Shown here in pieces: positions 53,353 to 62,548 of a DNA stretch of 64,000 bases. The DNA is taken from NCBI GenBank assembly GCA_021819725.1, contig JAKAQR010000011.1, positions 1 through 64,000 of the forward strand. The letters run 5' to 3'. The notes beneath the pieces were generated by a model. It did not search any database and was not told the origin of the DNA. It saw nothing but the letters and a program-made list of their open reading frames with translations. This DNA is from Actinomycetes bacterium. Its GTDB lineage: Bacteria > Actinomycetota > Acidimicrobiia > Acidimicrobiales > Acidimicrobiaceae. The stretch's first letter is position 1. The number at the start of each line of letters is the position of its first letter. Made by a program: the position numbers and the translations under genes.

Positions 53353-53708
53353 GCAAAACAAAAGTGCACCTGCCACGGCATCCAAGTGCGTACTCCCCCA
53401 TCCCGCATCGTTCAGGCTCACTGGGTTGTTGGATGAACGTGCCACGATCGCAACGAACAAGTATCACCAGAGGGCTGTGTATGCGATATTGTGGACGCGA
53501 TATTGTTGATGCGACACGATGCCATCCCTCCCGCCTCAACAGCTCCACCGGGACGCATGGCCCGGCGATACGACGAGCAGGCGCAAGTCAGGCAGACAAC
53601 CAAGAACACTCGCTAGCGAGCAACGGTGCCGGGCAGATGACAAAACCTCAAGCGATGCCCTGGTCGTGACGAAACCAGCTAACGAGAGCTGGTTTGAGGA
53701 GGAGACGG
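53353..53708. other. Intergenic region upstream of the chemoreceptor gene
   Basis: About 350 bases with no convincing gene. A 14-bp near-tandem repeat (tgcgatattgtgga / cgcgatattgttga) lies at 53482-53509. The last 10 bases hold a strong GAGGAGGAG ribosome site for the chemoreceptor. Several in-frame stops break every longer frame. Confidence 0.5.
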
Positions 53709-55265
53709 ATGATTCGTGGTAGACGCAGGCATTCCTCTTCGCGCCCCGCCTCGCCCGAAGTCAAACAGATCACGACGGCACAGGCGGCCACGATCGAGCA
53801 GATGGCCGATGAGATCGGAGAAACCGGTCTGCTCGTCGTCGAGGCAGCCACCAAGGTGGAGTCAATCGCCACCAACATCACCGATCAGGTCGAATTGTTC
53901 AAAGAGCTGACCTTGGCCGCCCGCGATCTGCGTGATGGCAATCGTTCCCTCTCTGATGATGCCGAAGCCGCCGCCGATGCTACCCGGAAAATGAACCTTG
54001 AGCTTGAACAATCCAGCAACGAGATGGCGGCATCACTCGCAGAGGTCAACTACATGATCCAATGGGTGGCCGACACCAGTACCCAACTTGAGACCCTCCA
54101 ACAGGAGATGGAAGATGTCGGGCGTATCGCCCACCACCTCGACTCCATCGCGCAGCAAACCCACGTGTTGGCCCTTAATGCCCACATCGAGGCCGCTCGC
54201 GCAGGCACTGGTGCGACCGGTTTCACCGTCATCGCCAACGCGATACGAGATTTGGCTGACCAAGCGATCGATGCAGCCGCGTCGATCTCAACCACGCTTG
54301 ATCCACTGATCGAATCGGTCAATGAGTTGGGAGGCACAACCAAGGGTGCGCGTCGCGGTGCTGAACGTGCCCGCAGTGCGATCGACATCGTCGCCACATC
54401 CATCAAGCGCTCTCAAGAGGAAAGTCAGATCCTCGATCATCGAGTTGAGGCGATCGCGACCTTCTCAAGGACGATCAATGAGAAGGTCGGCCTCTTTTCG
54501 AACTCACTACTCTCGCTCTTCGATGGCGTTGAGCACTCCGAAAACGACCTCAACGCCGCGACGGCAAGCCTTGAACACCTGATGCGGAGGACGAACTCGC
54601 TCGTTCAACTCAGCGCGAAGGTTGGAGTGGAAACAAGCGATACGCCCTTGGTGATGGAGGTTGTACGCTGTGCTCACGTCATCGAGGAACGGATGGAGCG
54701 TGCTCTTGCCGCAGGTGAAGTGAGCATCGAGACACTCTTTGACGAGGAGTACGAGGAGGTTCCGGGCACCAATCCCCAACAACACCTCACCCGTTTCACT
54801 GAATTCGTCGATCGTACTGTCCAAGATCTCCTTGAAGACTTCCTCGACTACTCACCAGCAGTAGTCTTTGCGGCTGTCGTCGATCGCAACGGCTACCTCT
54901 CAACCCATAACCTTAAGTACTCGCTCCCTCCCACGCCTGGGGACCCCGTTTGGAACGCCGCCCACTGTCGTAACCATCGATTCTTCGCCGACCCGACAGG
55001 GATCCACGCTGCACGCAGCCGTGACGAGTTTCTCCTCCAGACCTACCGAAGAGACATGGGAGGAGGCAACTTCCTCTTGATGAAGGATGCCTCCGCACCC
55101 ATCTACGTAGCAGGGCTCCATTGGGGAGCACTGCGCTTGGGCTATGCACCCCTTGCGAGCGCATCCGAAGAGACGAGGCAGGTACAGCGATCGAATCGAC
55201 CCGCCTCACCCCACGAACCCACGTCGGAGCGCAAGGAACTTAACGAACTTCTGTCCCCTTGGTGA
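53709..55265 (+). CDS. Soluble (cytoplasmic) methyl-accepting chemotaxis-type receptor
   Basis: 518 residues with no membrane segment or signal peptide. Residues about 25-320 form the helical coiled-coil signalling part; the tip reads HLDSIAQQTHVLALNAHIEA then ARAGTGATGFTVIANAIRDL, matching the CheA/CheW-binding hairpin. The C-terminal region from about 390 has AAVVDRNGYLSTHNLKYSLP, then FFADPTGIHAARSRDEFLLQ, TYRRDMGGGNFLLMKDASAP, IYVAGLHWGALRLGYAP, a Cache/PAS-like sensing module seen in some alphaproteobacterial cytoplasmic receptors. ATG at 53709 with GAGGAGGAGACGG. No che or flagellar gene is near. Confidence 0.85.
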   Translation: MIRGRRRHSSSRPASPEVKQITTAQAATIEQMADEIGETGLLVVEAATKVESIATNITDQVELFKELTLAARDLRDGNRSLSDDAEAAADATRKMNLELEQSSNEMAASLAEVNYMIQWVADTSTQLETLQQEMEDVGRIAHHLDSIAQQTHVLALNAHIEAARAGTGATGFTVIANAIRDLADQAIDAAASISTTLDPLIESVNELGGTTKGARRGAERARSAIDIVATSIKRSQEESQILDHRVEAIATFSRTINEKVGLFSNSLLSLFDGVEHSENDLNAATASLEHLMRRTNSLVQLSAKVGVETSDTPLVMEVVRCAHVIEERMERALAAGEVSIETLFDEEYEEVPGTNPQQHLTRFTEFVDRTVQDLLEDFLDYSPAVVFAAVVDRNGYLSTHNLKYSLPPTPGDPVWNAAHCRNHRFFADPTGIHAARSRDEFLLQTYRRDMGGGNFLLMKDASAPIYVAGLHWGALRLGYAPLASASEETRQVQRSNRPASPHEPTSERKELNELLSPW

Positions 55266-55325
55266 TCGCGCCTGCAGCAACCTAGACCCGGCCTGAGAAC
55301 GTGGCCACAGCGGAAGGCTCACTAC

Positions 55326-56744
55326 TCAGCGGGGCGCCTCCAAGATCTCTCCATGGAGAAAATGGGCACCAGCGTCGACAATACGGGCCTGCACGTAACG
55401 TCCCCGATTGCGTTCGCCATCAAACCCAGTCAAATGGACCAACTTGTTTTGCCGCGTCCGCCCCGAGGCGACTAAGGCATCCCGCTTCGAAGGACCATCG
55501 ATGAGGATCTCCTCGACACGACCGACACGATCCCGATGTTTAGCCGAGGCACTTCGTTCAGTCACGAGCTTGAGCTGCGCGAATCGTTGCGCGATTACCT
55601 CCGGGTCGACGAAACGATCCGTCCAAGCACCGGCCTCGGTGCCAGGACGCGGCGAATAGATAAAGGTGAAGGCGGAATCAAACTCACACCGGGCCACCAA
55701 CTCCAGTGTGGCCTCGAAATCCTCATCGGTCTCACCAGGAAAACCGACAATGATATCAGTGGTCACGGCAAGGTCAGGTACGATCTCCCTTGCCTGGGTA
55801 AGCTTTTCGAAAAACCGTGCGCCACGATACCCTCGATGCATCGCCGCGAGCACGCGGTCACTGCCAGACTGTAACGGGAAGTGTAGGCTCTCACACACCG
55901 CTGGTGAATCCGCCATCGCGCGAAACGTCTCCTCGCGCATATCCTTGGGATGCGGTGAGGTAAACCGCACACGACGTATCCCGTCAACTGCACCAACGGC
56001 TCGCAAGAGATCGGCGAAGAGAGGGCGAATCCTTGCGATGGAGCCGCTGACATAGACTTGTCCTGTCAAGTAACCTCGGTCATGCGAACCTTCCTGCTCG
56101 GTGCGCAACCGTCGAGTAAGGTCGCGTCCGTAGGAATTGACATTCTGCCCCAGAAGCGTGACCTCGGTCACCCCTTGCGATGCAAGGCTGCGCACCTCAT
56201 CCACGACTGCCTGGAAAGGACGGCTGACCTCACCCCCTCGCACCTGGGGAACGATGCAAAAGGCACAGTTGTTGTCGCATCCGGTTTGAATGGTCACCCA
56301 AGCCTTGTGTCCCTCCGTCGGCTCGGCACCAAGATCAGCCAGCGGATCAGGTCCTTGGGCTATCTCTCTCACGTCGATCACCCGGCGCTCTTGATCGCTA
56401 CGTTCGAGCAACTCCACGATCGACGCCAACGCATGCGTACCGACGACGACATCGACATGGGGAGCCCGATCAAAGATCGCCTCTTGTTCACCCTGCGCCA
56501 AACATCCTGCCACCACAATCCGTAGATGCGAATCGGCCGCACGTCGCTCCCTCAACTTATTGACCTGCCCAAAGAACCTATTATCAGCGTTCTCCCGTAT
56601 GGTGCAGGTGTTAAAGACCACCACATCAGCCACCTCTTCAGAGGTCGCTGGAGTCATGCCTTGACGTCGCAGCAACGCCACAATGCGCTCAGAATCATTC
56701 TCATTCATCTGGCATCCAAATGTCTTGACGTAAAAGCTCTTCAT
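55326..56744 (-). CDS. miaB: tRNA-2-methylthio-N6-dimethylallyladenosine synthase
   Basis: 472 residues. Radical SAM enzyme that methylthiolates i6A37 of tRNA, acting after MiaA. N-terminal cluster Cys: TFGCQMNENDSERIVALLRR, VVFNTCTIRENADNRFFGQV, VAGCLAQGEQ. Radical SAM CxxxCxxC is VTIQTGCDNNCAFCIVPQVR with the following GGEVSR. A TRAM domain closes the protein (RVEEILIDGPSKRDALVASG, RTRQNKLVHLTGFDGERNRG). Convergent with the chemoreceptor gene. Confidence 0.96.
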   Translation of the reverse strand: MKSFYVKTFGCQMNENDSERIVALLRRQGMTPATSEEVADVVVFNTCTIRENADNRFFGQVNKLRERRAADSHLRIVVAGCLAQGEQEAIFDRAPHVDVVVGTHALASIVELLERSDQERRVIDVREIAQGPDPLADLGAEPTEGHKAWVTIQTGCDNNCAFCIVPQVRGGEVSRPFQAVVDEVRSLASQGVTEVTLLGQNVNSYGRDLTRRLRTEQEGSHDRGYLTGQVYVSGSIARIRPLFADLLRAVGAVDGIRRVRFTSPHPKDMREETFRAMADSPAVCESLHFPLQSGSDRVLAAMHRGYRGARFFEKLTQAREIVPDLAVTTDIIVGFPGETDEDFEATLELVARCEFDSAFTFIYSPRPGTEAGAWTDRFVDPEVIAQRFAQLKLVTERSASAKHRDRVGRVEEILIDGPSKRDALVASGRTRQNKLVHLTGFDGERNRGRYVQARIVDAGAHFLHGEILEAPR

Positions 56745-57161
56745 CTACCAAAGGAGTCTAGTGGCCCGCGCAACGCCACCTGAGAAAGGGCAACCACTCA
56801 CGATCGGCTCATCAACACTCGAAGTTGCCCGCATGGCACCGCCGGTCAATCATATTGGGCTTCACTCGTCCGCAGGCAGCCGATCTATGTGCACGGCGTG
56901 CTGTGTGCATCGAGGTGCGGTGCATCGAGGTGCGGTGCATCGAGGTGCGGTCACGCAATCCCTGCCCCTCCCCTCATCTGCCCCAACCCGCACCGCCATT
57001 GGCACACAACACCGGCTACCCGCCGCGTACAACCTCTGACCGATGTGACCATGGCGAGAAGAGAGATCGCCACCAAACACAAGTGGTCGACGACCCGGCG
57101 GACACCGAATCCGTCGACCACTCTCACCGTTAGCGAATGCAGTCCGCTGCTGAGCCGCAAA
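56745..57161. other. Intergenic region between recA and miaB
   Basis: About 415 bases. recA and miaB are on the same strand, and actinobacteria usually have recX directly after recA; no RecX-like frame is visible. A three-copy 15-bp repeat lies at 56906-56950. Frames are Cys/Arg-rich chance translations. No tRNA recognised. Confidence 0.55.
56906..56950. repeat. 15-bp tandem repeat, 3 exact copies
   Basis: tgcatcgaggtgcgg at 56906-56920, 56921-56935 and 56936-56950. It lies in the recA-miaB spacer where recX would normally be. Confidence 0.95.
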
Positions 57162-58214
57162 CTAGTTTGCCGTCTCTGAAAATGCCTCCTCATCATCGGC
57201 TGGGAGCATCCCATGGGTCAAACCCTCAACAACCGTCCCACTGACCTTTTCACGAATCTTCTGATCCAACTCCGCCATGAGCTGTGGGTTAGCAGCGAGA
57301 AACGTCTTTACATTCTCTCGTCCTTGGCCAAGTTGCTCACCCTCATAGGTGTACCACGAACCCGACTTTTTGATCAGACCCAGCTCCACTCCCACATCGA
57401 GGATCGAGCCCTCTCGCGAGATGCCATGGCCATACATGATATCGAACTCCGCCTGACGAAATGGCGGTGCACACTTATTCTTGACGACCTTCACCCTGGT
57501 GCGCGATCCGACCATCTCTGTGCCGTCTTTGATGATCTCAACTTTTCGAATATCGAGCCTGACCGACGAGTAGAACTTGAGTGCGCGGCCGCCTGGGGTT
57601 ACCTCTGGCGAACCATACATCACCCCAATCTTCTCCCGCAGCTGATTGATGAAGATAGCGAGTGTATTGGTGTGATTCAAGTTTGCCGTCAGTCGACGCA
57701 TCGCCTGCGACATCAGCCGAGCCTGGAGCCCCACATGGGCATCCCCAATATCCCCTTCGATCTCCGCACGAGGGGTGAGCGCCGCCACCGAGTCGATAAC
57801 GACCACATCGATCGAACCGGACCTGATCAGAACGTCACAGATCTCCAACGCCTGCTCGCCGTAGTCTGGCTGTGAGATCAAAAGACCATCGATATCCACA
57901 CCGATCGCCTGTGCATACACAGGGTCGAGCGCATGCTCTGCATCGATATAGGCACAATTACCGCCAATACGTTGCGCCTCAGCGACCACGTGAAGAGCAA
58001 GGGTGGACTTCCCTGAACTCTCTGGACCGAATATCTCGACAACACGCCCACGAGGGAGTCCGCCGACACCGAGAGCGAGATCAAGTGCCATCGCTCCAGT
58101 CGAGACCGACTCGATCGTCATCTGCGGAGCCTCGCCCATGCGCATGATCGAACCCTTGCCAAATTGCTTTTCGATCTGGGCGATCGCTATATCAAGTGCC
58201 TTATCCCGTTCCAC
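57162..58214 (-). CDS. recA: Recombinase RecA
   Basis: 350 residues. Forms filaments on single-stranded DNA for strand exchange and LexA cleavage. Walker [61 protein letters not shown]; Walker [22 protein letters not shown]1 and L2 DNA-binding loops including [20 protein letters not shown]; acidic tail with DDEEAF. GTG at 58212-58214 follows GAGGAGGAAC. A candidate SOS operator and -10 lie about 50-70 bases upstream. recX is missing behind it. Confidence 0.98.
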   Translation of the reverse strand: MERDKALDIAIAQIEKQFGKGSIMRMGEAPQMTIESVSTGAMALDLALGVGGLPRGRVVEIFGPESSGKSTLALHVVAEAQRIGGNCAYIDAEHALDPVYAQAIGVDIDGLLISQPDYGEQALEICDVLIRSGSIDVVVIDSVAALTPRAEIEGDIGDAHVGLQARLMSQAMRRLTANLNHTNTLAIFINQLREKIGVMYGSPEVTPGGRALKFYSSVRLDIRKVEIIKDGTEMVGSRTRVKVVKNKCAPPFRQAEFDIMYGHGISREGSILDVGVELGLIKKSGSWYTYEGEQLGQGRENVKTFLAANPQLMAELDQKIREKVSGTVVEGLTHGMLPADDEEAFSETAN

Positions 58215-58263
58215 CGTTCCTCCTCGTCAACTCTTACCATAGACTAGATCGAAGCTCGGACAA

Positions 58264-58286
58264 TTCGTACATCTGATCGAATATAA
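58264..58286 (-). promoter_or_regulatory. recA promoter element with candidate SOS operator
   Basis: On the minus strand, TATATT (58286-58281) is a possible -10, followed at once by GATC-AGAT-GTAC-GAA (58278-58264). The right half GTACGA equals that in front of lexA, with the same four-base spacer. It differs from the usual GAAC-N4-GTTC box by one base in each half. Confidence 0.4.
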
Positions 58287-58334
58287 TCGCCACATTCGCC
58301 ACAGAGCGACTCACTCCGGTGGCAACCGATCATC

Positions 58335-59606
58335 TCAGCGTCTCACATCCGTCTCCGCAAGCTCGAATCCGCGTGCCGACCCACTCAGGGTCAATCGCAC
58401 CAGATCGAGCGCGGTCGCGGTGGCATACGTGCGGATTCGCTCGCGATCTCCTAGGAGCTGCACCCTACGTGCCGAAGAATGACCACGCAGGCTCATCCCA
58501 ATCCACACCGTGCCGACAGCCTGGCCCTCCATCATCTCGGGTCCGGCGACTCCGGTGGTCGCGACTCCGAGTTCACTCCCTAACAGCCGAGCCACACCTT
58601 CAGCCATCGAACAGGCAGCCTCCTCGGATACCACCGCAGCCGTCTTGACACCAAGCAGCTCCTCTTTGACGGCCGTGGCGTAGCTAACGACTCCACCACG
58701 GAACCACCGAGAGGCTCCAGGAACACGTACCAGTTGCGAGGCCACCATGCCTCCGGTGAGCGACTCCGCAACCGCGATCGAGATACCCTGCGTGAGAGCG
58801 AGCTGGGCCACTACGGATTCAAGGGTATCGTCGTCTACTCCAAAGATGGCATCCCCGAGAAGCCCACGCGCTTGGGCCTCCTCACGATCAAGTAGGATAG
58901 CGGCCTCCTCCTCGCTCGTGGTGTTGACCGTAAAGCGTACCTTTACCCCTTCGATCCCCGATGCGAGAAAAGCAATGGTGACATTCGAACCCTCAAGTTC
59001 CTCGAAACGCGGTGCCATCAACTCAGCAAGGCGTGACTCACCAAGCCCCCAGGTTCTCAACACCCTGGATCGAATCACGGTAGCGTCTTTACGCCGTGCA
59101 TGCAACTCGGCGAGCACCTCATGAGCGAGCATATCGTCGAGTTCATACGGGACGCCAGGCAAAGCGAAGATAACCTTCTCTCCAACCGGAACGATCAACC
59201 CAGGCGCCGTACCCTTGCGCTGAGCGATAATCGTTGCCCCATCGGGCACCAGAGCCTGTCGATAGTTATTGGCCGACATCGGCCGACCTCGCTGGGCAAA
59301 GAGTTCCTCGATGACCACACGGACCTCGGCATCCTCACGTAGCGGTCGCCGAGCGAACTCCGCAATCGCCTCTCGCGTGATATCGTCCTGGGTCGGCCCG
59401 AGACCCCCACTGGTGATCACCGCATCCGCATCTCGAAGCGCTAGCTCCAACGCGGCAACGATGCGCTCGTGATTATCACCAACCTTGAGCTGAAGGTGAG
59501 AGGAGAAGCCATTGGCCGCCAACATCTGTCCAATGCGCGCCGAGTTCGAGTCGACAATCTGCCCGAGCAACAGCTCGGTCCCGATGGCGACGACGGCTAC
59601 CTCCAA
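58335..59606 (-). CDS. cinA: CinA-like protein (nicotinamide-nucleotide amidase/COG1058)
   Basis: 423 residues. N-terminal MoCF domain starts VAVVAIGTELLLGQIVDSNS, with ADAVITSGGLGPTQDDITRE and ALPGVPYELDDML. C-terminal CinA amidase domain has ISIAVAESLTGGMVASQLVR, FRGGVVSYATAVKEELLGV and VATTGVAGPEMMEGQAVGTV. It degrades damaged NAD-like nucleotides and in some species is linked to competence. TTG start at 59604-59606, six bases after the pgsA stop. The cinA-recA pair is conserved. Confidence 0.93.
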   Translation of the reverse strand: MEVAVVAIGTELLLGQIVDSNSARIGQMLAANGFSSHLQLKVGDNHERIVAALELALRDADAVITSGGLGPTQDDITREAIAEFARRPLREDAEVRVVIEELFAQRGRPMSANNYRQALVPDGATIIAQRKGTAPGLIVPVGEKVIFALPGVPYELDDMLAHEVLAELHARRKDATVIRSRVLRTWGLGESRLAELMAPRFEELEGSNVTIAFLASGIEGVKVRFTVNTTSEEEAAILLDREEAQARGLLGDAIFGVDDDTLESVVAQLALTQGISIAVAESLTGGMVASQLVRVPGASRWFRGGVVSYATAVKEELLGVKTAAVVSEEAACSMAEGVARLLGSELGVATTGVAGPEMMEGQAVGTVWIGMSLRGHSSARRVQLLGDRERIRTYATATALDLVRLTLSGSARGFELAETDVRR

Positions 59607-59612
59607 CGAACG

Positions 59613-60173
59613 TTAGGCCTTGATGCTCTTGGAGTCAAAGAAGTACTGCACCGCGCTCACCAACGCCAGCACCACCGCAATCCACACTCCGACGTTAATC
59701 AGCGAATGGTCGTGTTGGCCGACAAACGGAATCAGGGCGAAGCCAATCACCAAAATTTGCACCAGCATCTTGAGCTTGCCGGGCAGTCGCGCGGGCAGAC
59801 TCTTACCCGAAGCGAGCACCTGTGTGCGATAGACAGAGACCGCAACCTCCCGAAGCCCCATAATCAGCACAGGAAGACCATCAATACGGTGCAGAACAAA
59901 TAAGGCACCAAACGCTGCGAAAACAAGAATTTTGTCGGCAAGGGGGTCAAGGAAGGCACCCGAGCGCGTGACACCCTGGCGTCGTGCGATGTAACCATCT
60001 GCCTTGTCGGAGAGCGCAAGCCCCGCCCAGAGCCAAAATGGAACGATCGAGGTGGGCGATGACAGCAACAACAGTACAAACACCGGCGCAAAGCAGATGC
60101 GCAACACCGTGATAGCGTTTGCTGGTGTAGCTATGGCGGAGGGGCCATAGATGAGGCGCTGTGGAGTAGACAT
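59613..60173 (-). CDS. pgsA: CDP-diacylglycerol-glycerol-3-phosphate 3-phosphatidyltransferase
   Basis: 186 residues. Makes phosphatidylglycerol phosphate in the membrane. CDP-alcohol phosphatidyltransferase motif: SDKADGYIARRQGVTRSGAF then LDPLADKILVFAAF, with the Asp residues that hold Mg and CDP. Five to six membrane segments. ATG at 60171-60173 gives MSTPQRLIYGPSAIATPANA; an open frame to 60215 is not used. Confidence 0.93.
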   Translation of the reverse strand: MSTPQRLIYGPSAIATPANAITVLRICFAPVFVLLLLSSPTSIVPFWLWAGLALSDKADGYIARRQGVTRSGAFLDPLADKILVFAAFGALFVLHRIDGLPVLIMGLREVAVSVYRTQVLASGKSLPARLPGKLKMLVQILVIGFALIPFVGQHDHSLINVGVWIAVVLALVSAVQYFFDSKSIKA

Positions 60174-60223
60174 CTGCGACCAGTTTACTCCATTTACGGT
60201 GCCGCGATTACACAATCCGCGCT

Positions 60224-61096
60224 TCAGCTCTCGCTTGGCTCCTTCAGAGTGGTCAATCCGTCAAGATCAACGGCGAGAGGGCGCACCTCGTAGCCCAAGC
60301 CACTCGCACGCATCGCCTGATCGACGTGCTGATGCACCCGTTCAACTCCATCGACATCGGTAAACCCGACACAGATCGTGCCAGCACCTGACCAGGAGGC
60401 CCCCAAACAGCCCGCCTCCAAGAGCATATCGAGCAGTCGCTTTGCCGCAGGGAAGGCCGCCGTGCGCGCCTCCTGATGCAGGCGGTCCTCAAAAAGCTCA
60501 GGTACCAGATCTTCGACATGGCCGAGCGAAGCGGCCAATACCACCGCGTGAGAGAGGTTAAAGACTGCATCGCCAAAGGGTACCGTCGGCGGGAGCAGCC
60601 GCCTCGCCACCTCCGTCACCAATCGATCAGGAGGAATAATGACCACCAACCGCAACAAAGGATCCACGGGGATTCGTCGAATGACAGGACCGCCGGGAGC
60701 GACCAACGCCGCAACACCACCGCCGTAATAGGAGGCGGCGACGTTCTCCGGGTGACTCTCAAAGTCAAGCGCGACCCCAAGAGGATCTGGATGCCCGAGA
60801 GCACCGGCAACACCCAGAGCTACCGCCGCCGATGAGCCAAGGCCCCTCGCCAAGGGAATCTCTGAGTCGATGACCAACCCGACATGATCATGGCCAAGAA
60901 CCTCGATTACCAGCTGATGAATCAGGTGGTTCCCGGTTACCACCTCGGCAGCACCCTCTCCATGCAGCTCGACCGCAAAGGAGTCCGACGGGTAGGCGGT
61001 GGCGGTGAGAAACAGTGGCACAGCGAGCGCCAACGTATCAAACCCGGGTCCCAGGTTCGCCGAGGAGCCTGGGACCCGGACACTCTTGAAACCCAT
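60224..61096 (-). CDS. thrB: Homoserine kinase
   Basis: 290 residues, GHMP kinase. Phosphorylates homoserine for threonine synthesis. Motifs: VRVPGSSANLGPGFDTLALA, the ATP loop SEIPLARGLGSSAAVALGVA, VVIIPPDRLVTEVARRLLPP and GCLGASWSGAGTICVGF. ATG at 61096 has GAGG about 10 bases upstream; a GTG one codon earlier is possible. No thrA or thrC nearby. Confidence 0.94.
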   Translation of the reverse strand: MGFKSVRVPGSSANLGPGFDTLALAVPLFLTATAYPSDSFAVELHGEGAAEVVTGNHLIHQLVIEVLGHDHVGLVIDSEIPLARGLGSSAAVALGVAGALGHPDPLGVALDFESHPENVAASYYGGGVAALVAPGGPVIRRIPVDPLLRLVVIIPPDRLVTEVARRLLPPTVPFGDAVFNLSHAVVLAASLGHVEDLVPELFEDRLHQEARTAAFPAAKRLLDMLLEAGCLGASWSGAGTICVGFTDVDGVERVHQHVDQAMRASGLGYEVRPLAVDLDGLTTLKEPSES

Positions 61097-61114
61097 CACT
61101 TCACATCCTCTGTC

Positions 61115-62380
61115 CTAGAAGTGGGTCAACCTCCACACAATCGACGGGTGCACGACGGCGTTAGCGACCTTTAACGGAACTATCTTAAGCTGCTCACCAA
61201 CGGTCAGCGTCGCCGTGCCAACTTTAGCACCAGCCGGGAGGCCATAGACCGACTTGTCGATCGTCGGCGTAAAGGACTCGGTTAGTCCCGGCCACCCGAT
61301 CTCCGTTACAGACTCAGTAGCCACCACTGGGTCCGGATTGGCCCCGGGTACATCGAGGTAGCCAACCACCTGCCCCTTATGTAAGACCGTCAACTCTCGC
61401 GGGATCGTCTGCAGCGACTTTGCCATCGCCTCGCCATCGTGGAGTGCGTTGATCAGTGGTTCCACGCCACCGACATCGAGGATGGTACCAAGGCCGTAAA
61501 GATTGGACTGTCCTACCTTGATCTGTGTCGCCATCGCAAAGCTACCGGTCAAGATAGAGCCCGTCTTGGCACCGACGATGTTGTCGTGCCCAAGAGCATA
61601 GTTCACGTTGTAGACCGTGCCCGCGACTGGCAGCGTCGCCTGTGGCATCGCCGCAATGTTGGCGAGGACTGGGTTTGACATAAACAGCGCCTCGATCTTG
61701 AGCTGGTCACGCGGGATCGACAGTGTCGATGGGGTTACACCACTTGGATCACCGTAGTGGGTATGGTGGAGACCTAAGCTCTGCGCGTAACTGTTCATCT
61801 CGGCAACAAAGCGGCTAACCGAGCCGGCATCCCACTTGGCCAAGACACTAGCAATATTGTCAGCGGAGGGGATCAGCAGGAGCTCTAGGAGCTGTTCCTC
61901 TGAGAGCACCTCCCCTTCCCTGATCGCCCCGACTGAGTCATTGGCATTCTTATCGTTGACATAGATCTGGTAGTCCTGGGGAGTCATGGTGAGGCTCGGC
62001 CCACTCTCACCAAGCGAGATTGGATGAGCCTTGAGCGTCAGGAGCGCAGTGGTCATCTTGGTAACTGAAGCGATCTCCGTCTCATGCAGATCGCCGTGTT
62101 GACCAAGCAGACCAACGCCGAGAATCTCTGCCGCCGCCTCGGCGTGCGCTGGCCATGCAACGCTGGGTGGAGTTCCTGGGATCTTCGAAGAGGCCGCCAA
62201 GGATGCAGCGTAGCTCGGGCTCGGCACTCCGCGCACCAGCTGGATAATCGAGCCGAGTCCCAGGATGAGAATCAGCACCAATACGACGACGAGCAAACGC
62301 CTCGCCAGCATCGTGGAATTGCGCCCGGAATAACTCCGTCGACTGCCCTTTGCCGCCACCCACTGGTCACCGCGCGCCAT
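61115..62380 (-). CDS. D-alanyl-D-alanine carboxypeptidase (peptidase S11 family)
   Basis: 421 residues. Trims the last D-Ala from peptidoglycan stem peptides. One N-terminal membrane segment (LARRLLVVVLVLILILGLGS) places the catalytic domain outside. Penicillin-binding motifs: SVTK in ETEIASVTKMTTALL, SADN in LLIPSADNIASVL and KTG in NIVGAKTGSILTGS. A C-terminal domain of about 100 residues follows. Close to thrB and ftsK; ordinary cell-wall role expected. Confidence 0.92.
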   Translation of the reverse strand: MARGDQWVAAKGSRRSYSGRNSTMLARRLLVVVLVLILILGLGSIIQLVRGVPSPSYAASLAASSKIPGTPPSVAWPAHAEAAAEILGVGLLGQHGDLHETEIASVTKMTTALLTLKAHPISLGESGPSLTMTPQDYQIYVNDKNANDSVGAIREGEVLSEEQLLELLLIPSADNIASVLAKWDAGSVSRFVAEMNSYAQSLGLHHTHYGDPSGVTPSTLSIPRDQLKIEALFMSNPVLANIAAMPQATLPVAGTVYNVNYALGHDNIVGAKTGSILTGSFAMATQIKVGQSNLYGLGTILDVGGVEPLINALHDGEAMAKSLQTIPRELTVLHKGQVVGYLDVPGANPDPVVATESVTEIGWPGLTESFTPTIDKSVYGLPAGAKVGTATLTVGEQLKIVPLKVANAVVHPSIVWRLTHF

Positions 62381-62548
62381 TCACGCCCTCCATTTTCCAC
62401 TACCTGTACGCGACTTGTCCGTACCTGTCAAGCCCATCATCATAACCGACGAGAGAGACAGTTTGGTGAGAGGAACATGAATCCGCCAAACCCGTCGTCG
62501 ACAGAGTATCGCTGACCTTGCGCGCACCCAAGACGAGAGTCATGCTTC

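Noticed and set aside
52978..53436. Plus-strand frame of 152 codons over the pterin dehydratase.
   Set aside because: The opposite strand encodes clear HHP-type dehydratase motifs, so this frame is a shadow.
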